A DNA stretch of 64,000 nucleotides from Mytilus californianus (GCF_021869535.1 NW_026262668.1:20837732-20901731), one strand, 5' to 3'; counted from the first letter of the stretch, positions 11,401 through 22,995 are shown. Notes: generated from the sequence alone by a model not told the origin. Numbers and translations are program-made.

Positions 11401-12620
11401 AATTTTTTGTTCAATCGTCGCATAATATGTAATTTTCTCTATGTTGTCAACAATTATTTTAATTTGGTAGCCTATTGTTTATGTAGTCAATGTTTAGGTA
11501 GAAAACAAAATCATGTACGGTTAAAGTAATCAGTTTTGAAAAGAGTTAAGCCATAAAAAAATTGTGCACGAGATCTCAGATTAAATATTTAATTAAAGTC
11601 TCACCACTTGTATAACATAAAAATCGCATACATATATAAAACATACTGCATATTAAAACTAACAGCAAAATAGCATAAGCTTAAATACTAAAAAATAAAC
11701 AAGCGCCATTCTAATAATAATTATGAGAGATTAGTAAAAGAATCATATACATAGTATACAATATTTTACACCATTTTAAAAACTATATAGATATATTTAA
11801 GATTCAAATTACATCATCAGCTATTTATACAAAAAGAAATGTGTTTTACATAAAATATTAAAACAAGTTTCAGCAACTATCTGACAAAGTTCTTCATTTC
11901 TGAATAAAAATAAAAACTTTTCGTCATTAGACAAGTTATAAAATTGATCATTATGTTTTACTGCTTCACTACACAATACATTTCGATGGTCATTTAAAGG
12001 ACATAAAGTACAAAAATGTGTTGCATCTTATATTTCATTTTTACACACAATATCTTTCATTTACTGGTTTATTCTCATATCGTCCCGTTTCTATTCAATC
12101 TCGAGATTTATCATCTAGGTTTGTCCAGTGACCAGTGTTGCACATCGATCGCTTGTGTACATGTAGTTTGAAGTTTAATTTCGTAAAGACACATTTACCA
12201 ATGAAAATTCTGAAGTTAAGTTTTGTAAAGTTATCAAATAAAATTATAGACATCTGGATGTGCAAAGATATGTATATTATACCAAAAGTAGAAGATTTTA
12301 GCACATAAATAATTTATGTTCGTTTGAACAGAAGGACATAATATTGAATATACAGTGTGAGTACTTTATACAACCGAAAGTTTTAAAATCATAAAATGTA
12401 GTTTTGGTATGATGTAGTTTAGCAGAAATTAGCCTGTTCGTAAAACATTTGGATTCTCAATACAGAAACTAGAGTTCACTCGTCAAGGGGTTGCTGCAAG
12501 AAGGATTTATGAATAAATTATTCTATTTTACCAGGCACAGTGTCATCGTTAGCTTCCGGAATGTGAAAGCATATTTTATTTATTTAATTTTTCCCCATTT
12601 CACAATGTTTCAGTCAACTA
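11401..12620. other. AT-rich non-genic sequence
   Basis: Nothing recognisable on either strand. Confidence 0.5.
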
Positions 12621-12624
12621 GATG

Positions 12625-13200
12625 ATTGCTTGATTGATTGATTTTTGTTTAACGCTTACTTTACCATCAGCTTTATCGTGGCGATAACTTGTTATACATT
12701 TTAATATTTCCGGAATAATATACTAGGGATTATAGAAATTAGAATATCAGTATTCCTGTTGAATAAAGATGTAGATTATAATAAATAAACATAAAATAAA
12801 ATATTTTAAAACAAAATATCAATATTTACATTATAGAAAAGTTTAATAAAACTTTAAGGATCATTCAAATTAGATTATGGAACAGATTTATTTCTTTTAA
12901 AACATTTTTAACATATTGATTGATTGATTGATTGTTTGTTGTCTAATGTTAACTTTAGCACTATTTCATATATATCGTGGCGAAAACGTTTTACACATTT
13001 TAAATTTGCAGAATTATCCATTGGGGATTAAACATATTAGAAAGTCAGTGTTTATATTGAAAAATGTTGTAGATCAAAAATAAATATACATAAAATAAAA
13101 TTTTTTTAAACAGAGAACTATATATTTACATTATTAAAAAGGAATAAAAAGATTGTTAAAATTATATTTGATGGAACAGATTTATTTCTTTTAAAAACTT
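12625..13200 (+). repeat. Diverged tandem duplication (~288-bp units)
   Basis: Two head-to-tail units, about 12625-12913 and 12914-13200. Both start with ATTGATTGATTG, contain TATCGTGGCG, GGGATTA and CATAAAATAAAAT, and end in GGAACAGATTTATTTCTTTT. The starts resemble the 3' end of the SINE family at 1987-2240 (GTTTAACG then CGTGGCG). Confidence 0.75.
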
Positions 13201-13253
13201 TAAAATGTCGAATGCTGACATATTCTTAAATATATTATTTGCTGTGGGAACTG

Positions 13254-13442
13254 CAGTGACGGATCCAGGATACGTACGCCCCTCATTTGATTGCCTAAAC
13301 AAAATTGAATCCCATTTTTCTGACGATTTATATGATTTTTTAGGACAAAATTGTCCTTTTTATTCGCCTCACTACGATAAGCCATATCTATTATGTTTTC
13401 TTGAATTACGCCCCCATTTTCAAAATCTTGGATCCGCCCCTG
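13254..13442. mobile_element. Short inverted-repeat MITE
   Basis: Ends CAGTGACGGATCCAGGA and TCTTGGATCCGCCCCTG are imperfect inverted repeats around a GGATCC core. There is no transposase, and no convincing target duplication was found. The overlapping 97-residue ORF is a by-product. Confidence 0.45.
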
Positions 13443-13499
13443 GACAGTGTAATACGTTGCCCTTATGTCAACTGTATCTACAGTCTATTAAAATGTGAT

Positions 13500-14966
13500 C
13501 CCCGTGCTTCGACATTGACACTGAATGCATTCAGGAGGAGGTTCGCCTTCCAAAATGTCGGAATACGTGTTCCTTAAGTGGTCAAAGCGACATCTGGTAA
13601 CATAATTGGAAATGATGAGTTCCAAATAAATCACAAAGAACATTCAAAGAGAAATCAAGAAGTAGAGATGGATCCGAAATAGTCAGAACAATAGCTGAAT
13701 AAATAAGAACCATTTCCAGGATGTATAAAAACATTATCTGTGAAGTCATTAAAGATGCACCAGCCTTCCTGCGACATCATGTTTTCAATTCACTTTTATC
13801 GTTCAATGTTTTTCGACCCCACATTGCCTATTAAAATCACCCATAAGAATAAAGAGAGTAGGTTACTGTTCTATTGAAATCTGAACTTGGCTAAGAGGTG
13901 TTTTCGGATATATATACATTAAGTTATTCTCTCAGAGACAGCATGTAGATCAGTGGTTAGATCAATAGGAAATTATTTCCTTGACAAAGATTATGGGGCT
14001 GCTACTAACCCTTTCATCTGAACATTTGAAAAAGACCAGCTTCCCCTACGTTTGCCTTTACCAGCCCAAATTTTTGGCGCAGGAAGGAACGTATTGGATT
14101 AGGAACATATCTGTTCACCTTAACGTTGTAGAGGCCAATGTGAATGGACAGTGGTACAGTTGGTCTATTGAAAGTCAAAAGGTAAGTATTTTTCTTGATA
14201 ATTCTTTTTAGAGATAAATCTTTTGTCAAATGAAATACACTGAGGTTCAATTCTTTTCTGAATTTCTGAATCGATCAAATCAGACAGGTCTTTGTCTTTA
14301 AAACGAATAATTCTCTGACTTGAGTTCAAGGTCTTGTGAGGTGTTGCAGTAATTTTGATGTTAAATGCTTTGTTATTTTTGTTAAATAATTATGTTTGAA
14401 AGTGGAAGCTGTAAATATTTGTATATCCTTTTTGAGCGTTTTAAAATAAGAAGACACAAATTAAAAGGTTTATTCACTTTTGCAACCAAAGGTTTAAAGG
14501 AGCCTGTAATCGCTCACATGTGATACCATTGACTTTAATGAAAATTAAAGCATTTGTCATATGAAAAAAATATATTTAAAGTAAAACAGGGGTCATTTTG
14601 GATGGAGAGCTGGCCCATTGAACACCTGGGCTCTACAATAACTTTTTTTTCAATTCATTAATTCGGACAAGTTGTTTCTATAAGTGTGTCCTATTTTTAA
14701 ATTAATGTGGCTGTAATAGGATATAGGTGCACTTTACCATTTGACATATTGATTTACTAACCTTTCCTTAACTTAATTTTGTCTTCTAAGACAAACGAAC
14801 GTCTTCACAAATTTTCTTCTCATCTATTATTAGTAATAGTTGTATGTATTATAGAAGTAAAATAAAACCTGACGACAACAACAACCTAAAACAAAAAGGG
14901 ATGTGTGTTTGCGGTGACTAGCCTCTATGCATATTCTTAAGTAGCTTTCAATACGAATATCATATT
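13500..14966. other. 3' flank of the vanin-like gene
   Basis: No separate gene is supported. On the minus strand this is downstream of the stop codon. An AATAAA on that strand at about 14469-14474 could be a distant polyadenylation signal. Confidence 0.4.
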
Positions 14967-16313
14967 TCACTCAATACCAAATGTAGCGATAGCAACAACA
15001 GTTATTAGAAAGAGATTAGAATAAATATAGTTTCCACCATCTGTTTCGTCTTTTTCACCTCCGTTATCTCTTTCATATTCTCTTGCAAGCAGAGAAACGG
15101 ATAAGACAGGGTGTTCAAAACCATGTTTCGATTCTAAAGTTCCATCCTTGTATGTCCAAAAGTCTCCAGAAGAAAGTTTCAGTTGACCATTATCTGCCAA
15201 CAGAACTTCAGGAAATACATACCGAGTTTCAAACGTCCCCTTTAATTTTATGCTCGTGAAATTGGTTAGTGATTCTTTTACAAGTCGATCTCCACAACTG
15301 GTTCTATTTGCTGTTTTACATTTTAGAAGTGTGCACACTTTCAAGTAGTATGGTTTTACTCTCGACTTGTGAAGACCATCGAATGCACCAAACGCAAAAT
15401 ATTCTGAGGCATTACCTAATCGTTCATAATACAGAGAGCAGCACAATTTCCCATCACACACACTCACATTTCCCTTGTTGTTCTGTATAGGAACAAACAT
15501 GAATGGATCGTGTCTAACTTCGGATTGGAACTGGCCGTTACCAACCGTTGCTTCAATTTTAATATCTGGTCTTTGAAATTTGGCCCTAAATGCGTTTGTC
15601 TTTACGATAGGTAAATCAGCAGTTAAAAGCTTTCCTCCGTGGGATTCGCTGTATTGAAAAGCTTTGTAGCCTGTCGGGGAATATATTCCACTTCCATGAA
15701 ATCTGTACTTTGGCAGATTTATATTTGCTGCTAGAAGATTAACCCTCGCGCTGGCCGCAAACGCAGAATGAAACTGAATGGCAGCAAGTAAAGGGAGAGC
15801 ATCCATCCAAGCTGTAGGAAAAACAACATTTCCAACACCATCTATCATCAATACATCGATTGCAGGCGTTTTGAAAAGAATATCAAAACAAGTAAAAACG
15901 GCAAATTTACCAAATGGTGTTTCAAATGTCACCAGTTTTGTTACCGGCGGTACGTCAAAGTGTTTCTCCTTGTATAAGTGTTTCTTGTGGTATTTTGCAA
16001 TAAGATCACCCTTAGGGTTATATACAACGTTGGTATTGAATTGATAATGTCCGTCTTTAGGACAGTTCGGATCATTTCCAATTACACATGGCTGACGATC
16101 ACCGAAATTAACCACAAGATACATTGACGTGTGTTTTGCAAGACAACTTAGATGTCTTTGTATTTCTGTGTTTTCATACTTGTCTGGAAATTGACATGCA
16201 TTCCAGTTTTCTTCCGGATCAGGAATATATTCAAGATATGGTTTTATATCTTCTCGGGATATTCTCATACCCACATATATTCCATATTCAGGAAATACCA
16301 TGATATCCACGTT
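14967..16313 (-). CDS. VNN-like: Vanin/pantetheinase-like amidohydrolase, exon 2 (terminal)
   Basis: This is the main exon of a carbon-nitrogen hydrolase of the vanin/biotinidase family. These enzymes cleave pantetheine to pantothenate and cysteamine, or release biotin from biocytin, outside the cell. Numbering the spliced 516-residue protein, the nitrilase-type catalytic residues are Glu77 (in VFPEYG), Lys178 (in KYHKKHLY) and Cys210 (in FTCFDI), nearly the human vanin-1 spacing. The family segments PDPEENWNAC, RLSCLAK-like HLSCLAK and FPTAWMDALP are also present. The C-terminus is hydrophobic (SNLFLITVVAIATFGIE), consistent with a GPI-anchor signal, so vanin fits better than biotinidase. 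The frame is open on the minus strand to 16331. However, the bases before Asn69 read ...CTTTCAG, a 3' splice site in phase 0, so the Met at 16331 is not the start. The N-terminus is at 36894-37097. Confidence 0.9.
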   Translation of the reverse strand, partial: NVDIMVFPEYGIYVGMRISREDIKPYLEYIPDPEENWNACQFPDKYENTEIQRHLSCLAKHTSMYLVVNFGDRQPCVIGNDPNCPKDGHYQFNTNVVYNPKGDLIAKYHKKHLYKEKHFDVPPVTKLVTFETPFGKFAVFTCFDILFKTPAIDVLMIDGVGNVVFPTAWMDALPLLAAIQFHSAFAASARVNLLAANINLPKYRFHGSGIYSPTGYKAFQYSESHGGKLLTADLPIVKTNAFRAKFQRPDIKIEATVGNGQFQSEVRHDPFMFVPIQNNKGNVSVCDGKLCCSLYYERLGNASEYFAFGAFDGLHKSRVKPYYLKVCTLLKCKTANRTSCGDRLVKESLTNFTSIKLKGTFETRYVFPEVLLADNGQLKLSSGDFWTYKDGTLESKHGFEHPVLSVSLLAREYERDNGGEKDETDGGNYIYSNLFLITVVAIATFGIE

Positions 16314-16362
16314 CTGAAAGTATAGATACAAAAATTATAACGTAATGTAATGTTGGTTGACC

Positions 16363-16820
16363 GTTATTGCTCTTCCAACTTTATACTTGTTTGGCTTTCT
16401 AACTATTTTGATCCGAGCGTCACTGATGAGTCTTATGTAGACGAAACGCGCGTCTGGCGTATCAAATTATAAGCCTGGTACCTTTGATAACTATTGAACA
16501 TCCGTTTCACATATGATAGCGAATATGTTCCTAATGTCGTAACTACAATCCCGCCCCCTATTCCTGAATGTGACCTACCGTATTAGACTTATTACCGGGT
16601 TTGCACTAACATGAACAACACGACGGGTGCCACATGTGGAGCAGAATCTGCTTACCCTTCCGGAGCACCTGGGATCATCTTTAGTTTTCTATGTTGTGTT
16701 TTGTTTACTATTGTTTGTCTGTTGGTCTTTTTCGTTTTTAGCCATGGCGTTGTCAGTTTATTTTCGACTTGTGAGTTTGAATGCCCCTTTGGTATCTTTC
16801 GCCTCTCTTTTATAATATAT
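16363..16820 (+). mobile_element. Hammerhead-ribozyme-bearing repeat
   Basis: It begins near ACTTTATACTTGTTTGGC, carries a hammerhead at 16410-16463, and continues past CCTGGTACCTTTGATAAC. It runs on into a module with ACGACGGGTGCCACATGTGG and GCCATGGCGTTGTCAG that I recognise as a common mussel repeat. It has no long ORF. It lies antisense to the vanin gene, about 100 bp from the exon 2 acceptor. It is probably related to retrozymes or Penelope termini. Confidence 0.65.
16410..16463 (+). ncRNA. Type I hammerhead ribozyme
   Basis: All core parts are present in order. Stem I 5' strand GCGTCA is followed by CTGATGA (16423-16429). Stem II is GTCT/AGAC with a TATGT loop. Then come GAAA, a very short self-complementary stem III (CGCGCG), and GTC with predicted cleavage after 16454. 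The 3' strand TGGCGT pairs with GCGTCA including G-U pairs, with an outer GAT/ATC helix. The palindromic stem III suggests it works best as a dimer, as in retrozyme and newt-type hammerheads. The ribozyme strand is opposite to the host gene. Confidence 0.85.
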
Positions 16821-16830
16821 AATATCAATA

Positions 16831-17834
16831 TACAATACTAGTACATGAAATAATGATTATATACAGGCTTTCATTGGTTTTCATAACTCTGCCCAGAATT
16901 ATCTTAACGTATTACATGTTTTTAGTTTGTAAAATATTTTAAATGTATCAAGCAGGGGGGCAGTTTTGATTTCTAATAAAAGAGCAAGGATGACAGAAAA
17001 ACTTAAAAATTGTAGTTGTAAGAAAATTCTATCATACTTCAATTATTGTGGTGTTAATATTTGCAGAGACATATAAAACATGTATCTCAACAAATGTTTT
17101 CTAGTTGCAAAAGATAATTCGATTTTATTTTATTTTTATATGGTACAAAATGAGATATAACATGTAGATGTAAGTCTATTTTGGACAAACACAGTCAGTT
17201 CACATACATAAATACACTTTCTGCATATCTGTATATGAGCACATGTATTGTTTAATTTTATTTTTAAGTTTTTATGCAATAAAAGTATATTTAAGATCCT
17301 CAAACTCTTTTAAATCAAATACAAAATGAATTATTTTCCTCTCGATATGTCGCAGTACAAATCTGATTTGGGACAAACATTCTTAAATCGAGCACAAAAT
17401 TCATTTTTAGAGAAATCTTCCCACCAAATGACCCGTAGCACAGATATATGTAAGAGGGTCTGGATGGGTGGTCTAACATTTCTTTATTCTTTTTTTATTT
17501 TGACCATTATTCTCCATTCTTTATATTTTAGCACCCCATTATTTTCTACCTTTTTATTGTATCTATGTATCTATCTATGCGGCTTCTTTGTACATACACT
17601 AAAATATCGAACATGTTATGCTTTATATAGTGGGAAAATTTCCCCAAAACATTTTCTGCAGTACAAATACATGTAAATGTCTTCTTGGGATAACACAGTT
17701 TAATCATAAATAAAATACATGATTTAGTGGGGAAATTTTCATGAAGCAAAAAGAAAAATATAAACATTTGAACAGAAATGTGAAGAAAAAGTCAAACGGA
17801 GTGATATTAAACAAACTTGAATTTTCGCTAAAAT
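16831..17834. other. Non-genic intronic sequence
   Basis: The ORF at 17326-17676 is not recognisable and is hydrophobic at its end only because of AT content. No feature is supported. Confidence 0.45.
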
Positions 17835-18469
17835 CTTTCGTAATAAAATTAAGAATGGAAATGGGGAATGTGTCAAAGAGACAATAATCCGACCAAAGAG
17901 CAGAAAACAGCCCAAGGCCACCAACAACGAGAAAATCCCACACCCGCAGGCGGGCTTCAGCTGGCCCCTCAACAAAAAGGTGTACTAATTCAGTGAAAAT
18001 GGACGTCACACTAAACTCCAAAACATATAAATGAACTAAAATTAAAAAACATACAAGACTAACAAAGCCAAGATACACCTGACTTGGGACAGGCGCACAC
18101 ATGCAGCGGGGATAAACATGTTTTGTGGGATCTCAACCCTCCCCCATACCTCTAGACCATGTAGAATAAACAAACACACAGCAATACGCACAGTAAAACT
18201 CAATTTAAAAGAATTCCGAGTCCGATGTCAAAATAGGTAACAAAAGAAACTAAGTAAAATGACAATGATACATAAATTAACAAAGGACTAATAGCAGTTA
18301 CTGATATGCCAGATCCTGACCTCAATTAAACTGATTGAAAGATTATGCTTCATCATATGAAAATCAAGCACAATCCCTCCCGTTAGGGGTTTAGTATCAT
18401 ACCATCATAAAATATATGAGAAGAACATAACCCGTATCATGCCAACAACTGGTTTTAGAATAAATGTGT

Positions 18470-19049
18470 TATTTCCGATGCATAGACCCTATGAGTGAAT
18501 CAATATTAATACCAAAATATGCCATCTTTAATGACATGACAACAGCATTGTAACTATATCCCTTCTGAATAAGTCTGTTTAAAGGTTTGGTTAGCTTATG
18601 AGGTGAATGCCGACATTTTTGTTCTTTGTATAGAATATTACCATAAAGATTGGATGTGAAATATCTGAACGTATAATATGTCTGCATGTTGATTTATATT
18701 TACGAATGATGTCCTTGTACCGATGATAAAAATTAGTAAATGTTTTGACTAGTTTGTGATATCGAAAACCCTGGTGTAATAATTTTTCAGTAATACAGAG
18801 ATTTCTTTCGTTAAAACCAAGTACGTTGTAACATACACGAGCAAATCTAACAAGTTGATATATATATAAACACCATAATATGGTGACAAGGGAACGTCCC
18901 TATCTTAAAATGATAATTAACAATAGGAAATGAAAAATTATCTCTTTTATCGTAAATTTTGGTATTAAGCTTCCCGTTAAAGATATAGATATCAAGATCC
19001 AGAAAAGGCAGTGTTCATTGTTGGTATTAGCTTTATTTAAAGTCAGTTC
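18470..19049 (-). pseudogene. Penelope RT, 3' part (thumb/C-terminus)
   Basis: It resumes after the LINE with ELTLNKANTNNEH and then IFNGKLN-like and YDKR-like motifs across frames. It continues into KLVKTFTKFYHRYKDI-type thumb sequence. It joins naturally to the YLDD part at 20395 if the LINE is removed. Confidence 0.7.
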
Positions 19050-19057
19050 AGCAGGTT

Positions 19058-20395
19058 CGACATTAGGGCCAACATTATTTAATATCTTTTTAAATGACAT
19101 TTTCTTTTTTATTCATAAAAGTGAACTTTATAATTATGCAGATGATAACACCCTTTCATACGCAGATAAAGATTTAGATAAATTAATTAATACTCTAGAA
19201 GATGAAAGCAAAATTTTGATAAATTGGTTCTCAATAAATAAAATGAAAGCAAATCCAGAAAAATTTCAAGCAATAGCTGTAGGTAAAAAAACTAAAGACA
19301 AAAACCTAAAATTTAAATTAGAAGGTAATGAAATAGAATGTGAAGATAACGTTAAACTTCTAGGCGTAACAATAGATTTTAAACTAAATTTCAATGAACA
19401 TGTCTCTATAATATGTAAAAAAAAGCATCCAAACAGTTAAATGTATTAAAAAGAATAGGAAAACACCTGACTAAACTCGGAAAATTAGCAATATATTATT
19501 CTTTCATAATGTCCAACTTTAATTACTGCCCACTAGTTTGGCACTTTTGTGGGGAGGTTAATACAAAAAAGATAGAGAAAATTCAAGAGAGAGCACTAAG
19601 GTTTATCTATGAAGACTATTCAGCAAGTTATGAAGATCTACTCTGCAAATCAAAATTACCATCTTTAAAAATAAGAAGAATGCGATCATTGGCTATTGAA
19701 GTTTTCAAAATTATTAATAAAGATTGTCCTGTTTATCTCCATGATTTAATACACTTAAAGTAAAACACTTACTCTTTCAGATACCAGAATACAGCCGACC
19801 TACCACATGTAAGAACAACTGCATTGGGCCTATAATCTTTAAGGTATGCAGGTGCTCAGCTTTGGAATGAGCTGCCAGATGTGCTACGTAAGCAATCATC
19901 TTTAAATCAATTCAAGAACTTGATAAATTCTTGGTCTGGCAGCTCATGCCATTGTATTGCCTGCAAAACCAGTTAATTTCTGTTCATTATTTTTGGTTTA
20001 ATGCTTTATTATCAGCATGGCAATTTTATTTTATTATCTTTACTATAGTGCTTCTGCTGCTTTGTGCTAGTTTTAGTAACTAACTAATCTATATGTGCTT
20101 TTAATGTGCAAACCATTTTATTTTTGCGTTTGTGCTTTTATCGCACAAGTGCATGTTTCAGTGTGTGTTTAACTTGTAAGATGCTTTTAAGAACTTTTGT
20201 GCTGCATGTTTATATACTGATATGAACTCTTGCTTTATATGTTTAATTTATGTGTGCATGACTTGATATGTATGTTTTGTTTTATTTGTTGCTCTGTCGG
20301 TTTTAAAAGCTCTTCAGAGCTTATGTTTTATACTTGTATTTGCACATACCGACTCTAAATAAAGCTTTATGTCTTATGTCTTATGTCTAGGTTAA
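19058..20395 (+). mobile_element. 5'-truncated LINE inserted in the Penelope RT
   Basis: The copy starts inside the RT at STLGPTLFNIFLND (the usual VPQGS region). It keeps YADDNTLSYADK and KLLGVTIDFKLNFNEH, and its C-terminal segment reads LWNELPDVLRKQSSLNQFK and CHCIAC. Frameshifts lie near 19435 and 19765. The 3' end is AATAAAG followed by repeated TCTTATG, a short-repeat tail instead of poly-A. AGGTT occurs at both junctions, a possible short target duplication. Confidence 0.8.
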
Positions 20396-22020
20396 AATCT
20401 CGTTAGTGTACATATTGAAGTCGTCATTATTGAGAGCCAATATATCATCCAAATATCTAAAAGGGTTATTGAATTTTTGTACCAGATGTTGTTTCGATGG
20501 GTTTTTACTGATTTTAGTGCTAAATTGTAACTCATAACAATACACAAACAGGTCCGCAATAAGTGTTATTATATTTTTGTATCAGATGTTGTTTCGATGG
20601 GTGTTTGCTGATTTTAGTCATAAATTGTAACTCATAACAATAACATAACAATAAGTGGTGCACAGTTAGTCCCCATTGGAATTCCGATTACTTGACGAAA
20701 TCGGAATCCCCATAGCGAACAAAAATGTTATCTAGTAAAACTTCAAGGGCAGTTTCGTATCAAAGCAGGTCCAATTGACATTGTTCTTTTGTGTGTTGTT
20801 ACTAAAAAATAACCTAAAAGAGTTTTAACATATATATTCGCTTTCTAACTTTTTGAATGCCCATTTAATTAGGTGTGTGATTTTTTTCTTAATGAGATTA
20901 TGAGGCAAAGTGGTACATAGGGTAGAATTATCAAAACTTTGAACAGATTCGAAATCACCAATATAAGCATGCAATTTATCAAGTTCTTCCAACGAATGTT
21001 TGAAACTCCAAAAGTAATTAATTCCACTATTTTCCAAGGCCTTATTTGAACAATTTATTACCAGGTTTTCTATTGTACCAAGTGTACTAGTAAGTTGAAT
21101 AGACAGTTTAGTAGTGGAAAAATGGCTTTAAGACGAAATAAATCTATATTTGTAAGGTGTTTTGTGCAGCTTCGGAAGCCAGTACATAGTTGGAACTTTC
21201 CTTGTATTTGGTTCTGCTTGTATAGAGGTAGCTAAAAGTTTATGTTTGTTACAGATGTCATTTTCCGAAAATGGAGTGAGTTGAAATGTTGGTTAATTCA
21301 TGATTTCCTTTTGCAAAACCTCAATGTAAAATTTACGTCAAACAATAATGATAGTATTAGCAGCCTTATCAGCCGGGAGAAAAACAATTTCCTTGTCGAG
21401 TATATACTTTTAGCTTATGTTTGATACGAGAACTATGGCTATTATGGTTATTGTTAGGAGTAAAATGTTCGTTAAAATGTTTAATACGAATATCAACTAT
21501 GTCCATTACTGAATTAAAAAAAGAATCTATGGATTTTTTGTCAGCTTTTCTCGTTTTATCCATTTCGAGCAGTAAGTACGGAGTGAGTCGCGGATGATGT
21601 TACGACACTCATTCCAATTAATAATTGACAGGGGATGATATTTAGGTCCTTTACTGCGGAATGATTTCAACTCTCGGTCATCAACGATGTTAAGGTCTCC
21701 TGTTATAACATGGGAACTGGGGTCATAATATTGCAATTCCATGACGTAGGTGTATTGTCTATGATATTTACTTCTTTACACACTTCATTATAATTAAACA
21801 CATATTTCCGAGTAGATTTTTTGTAAACATAACAAATAAGAGGAAGTTCAGTACTATCGAAATAGCCAGGAATTTGTTGTTTAACAGAATGATCATTAAA
21901 AATACTGGCAATATTTACAAAATCAAAACATTTATTGACATATTTGATTTTAATAAAATGTTTTTTTACGATCTTCAGGGCGATCGATTTTGGGAAACAC
22001 TTTAGAATAACAATATGCAA
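20395..22020 (-). pseudogene. Penelope RT, 5' part (fingers to YLDD)
   Basis: Broken across frames. Recognisable pieces in order are YKKSTRKYVFNYNEVCKE, SHVITGDLNIVDDRELKSF, WNECRNIIRDSLRTYCSKWI, WLPKLHKTPYKYRFI (RT fingers) and the catalytic motif RYLDDILALNNDDFNMY ending at the LINE junction. The palm aspartates are retained, but stops and frameshifts abolish function. Confidence 0.75.
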
Positions 22021-22123
22021 TTATAATTTGGACGATTTCATACTTAGGACTGCAATATGGAACTGTGTTGCAATCATCTGAAATTTTATGTAATTTATTA
22101 ACAGGTAAAGAACAGAGCTTGGT

Positions 22124-22596
22124 TTATAGATAATGTCTGCCGTTAGTTTTTGAAATAGTAATTATGTCTGAAAGGTTTGTATTGTTGGTAGGAAATTTTC
22201 TCTGATTGCGATTTATTCTATGCCTATGAGAACGGTTTTTACGAACAGTTTTAGAATCTATATCCAAAATGTTAACAGAATCGGTTCTTGATATATTACT
22301 AATTCCCATGATATTATCATTAAGACCGAGAGGATAGACTGTCTGTAATTTTTTAATCCAATTTAATTCAATTATTTTCCTTGATTGAACAGATTTTGAA
22401 TGAGATTCCCCAGGTTGCTTATTTACTACTTCTAAAGGTTGAACTGTTACATATTTAATAGGATGATTATGCCTCTTAAGGTGTTCATAAATGATTTTTA
22501 AATTGATGAGGTCTTCTAAAACGATAAAGGTGTTCTTGTGTGCGTTCAGATAAATAGGTCCAGTTTCACCTACGTACTGAATTCCGCATTCTTCCT
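22124..22596 (-). pseudogene. GIY-YIG endonuclease segment of Penelope-like element
   Basis: The sequence starts CGIQYVGETGP, matching the GIY...YIG core as GIQ...YVG. It continues to the linker motif YPLGLNDNIMG and a basic stretch RKNRSHRHRINRNQRK. The upstream residues of this ORF (MENNCHIPDLVQ) come from repeat E and are not part of the domain. The domain is cut at its N-terminus. It would nick target DNA to prime reverse transcription. Confidence 0.7.
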
Positions 22597-22599
22597 GTA

Positions 22600-22740
22600 C
22601 CAAGTCAGGAATATGACAGTTGTTTTCCATTCGTTTGATGTGTTTGAGCTTTTAATTTTGCGATTTGTTACGGGAGTTTCCGTTTTGAATTTGCCTTTGA
22701 GTTCGGTATTTTTGATATTTTACTTTTTTCTTCATATTCC
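22600..22740 (-). repeat. Repeat E fragment joined to Penelope
   Basis: Reverse-strand match to 7040-7170 (CATCAAACGAAT, AACTGTCATATTCCTGAC). It abuts the truncated GIY-YIG segment. Confidence 0.6.
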
Positions 22741-22995
22741 AGATTATATAAACATAAGATGTGGTATGATTGACAATGTGACAACTCTCCACAAGAGACC
22801 AAATGACACATGGAACAAAATTCAAACGAGAAAACTAAGGCCTAATTCATGTACAAAATAATGAACGAAAAACAAATTTGATACACAGCAACAAACGACA
22901 ACCACTGAATAACAGGCTCCTGACTTGGGACAGGCATATACAGAATATGGCGGGGTTAAACAAGTTTGAAGGCGCCACCACCTCCCATTTTCCCC
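22741..22995 (+). repeat. Mussel dispersed repeat B, partial
   Basis: It runs from AAGATGTGGTATGATTG to CTCCTGACTTGGGACAGGC and GGCGGGGTTAAACAAG. Confidence 0.75.

Larger units (their letters stand above)
17835..22600 (-). mobile_element. Penelope-like retroelement with N-terminal GIY-YIG (Naiad-type), interrupted by a LINE
   Basis: Read on the minus strand the order is: a GIY-YIG endonuclease segment (22596-22124), a linker, a Penelope-type RT (22020-20395, then 19049 to about 18470), and a 3' non-coding tail ending near 17840. The tail is the source of the fragments at 1-300, 23700-23830 and 28997-29127. GIY-YIG ahead of RT is the permuted arrangement described for Naiad/Chlamys Penelope elements; classical Penelope has it after RT. 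Several frameshifts and stops make it inactive. A LINE at about 19058-20395 splits the RT. The 5' end is lost in a junction with repeat E at about 22600. Confidence 0.75.

Noticed and set aside
13205-13498. 97-residue plus-strand gene
   Set aside because: It spans a GGATCC-ended MITE and has no recognisable domain.
16314-16331. Start codon of the 454-residue vanin frame
   Set aside because: The first six residues are read through a 3' splice site; the family N-terminus lies in the exon at 36894-37097.
17704-18102. 132-residue minus-strand ORF
   Set aside because: It lies in the Penelope 3' non-coding tail and also appears, broken differently, in other copies.
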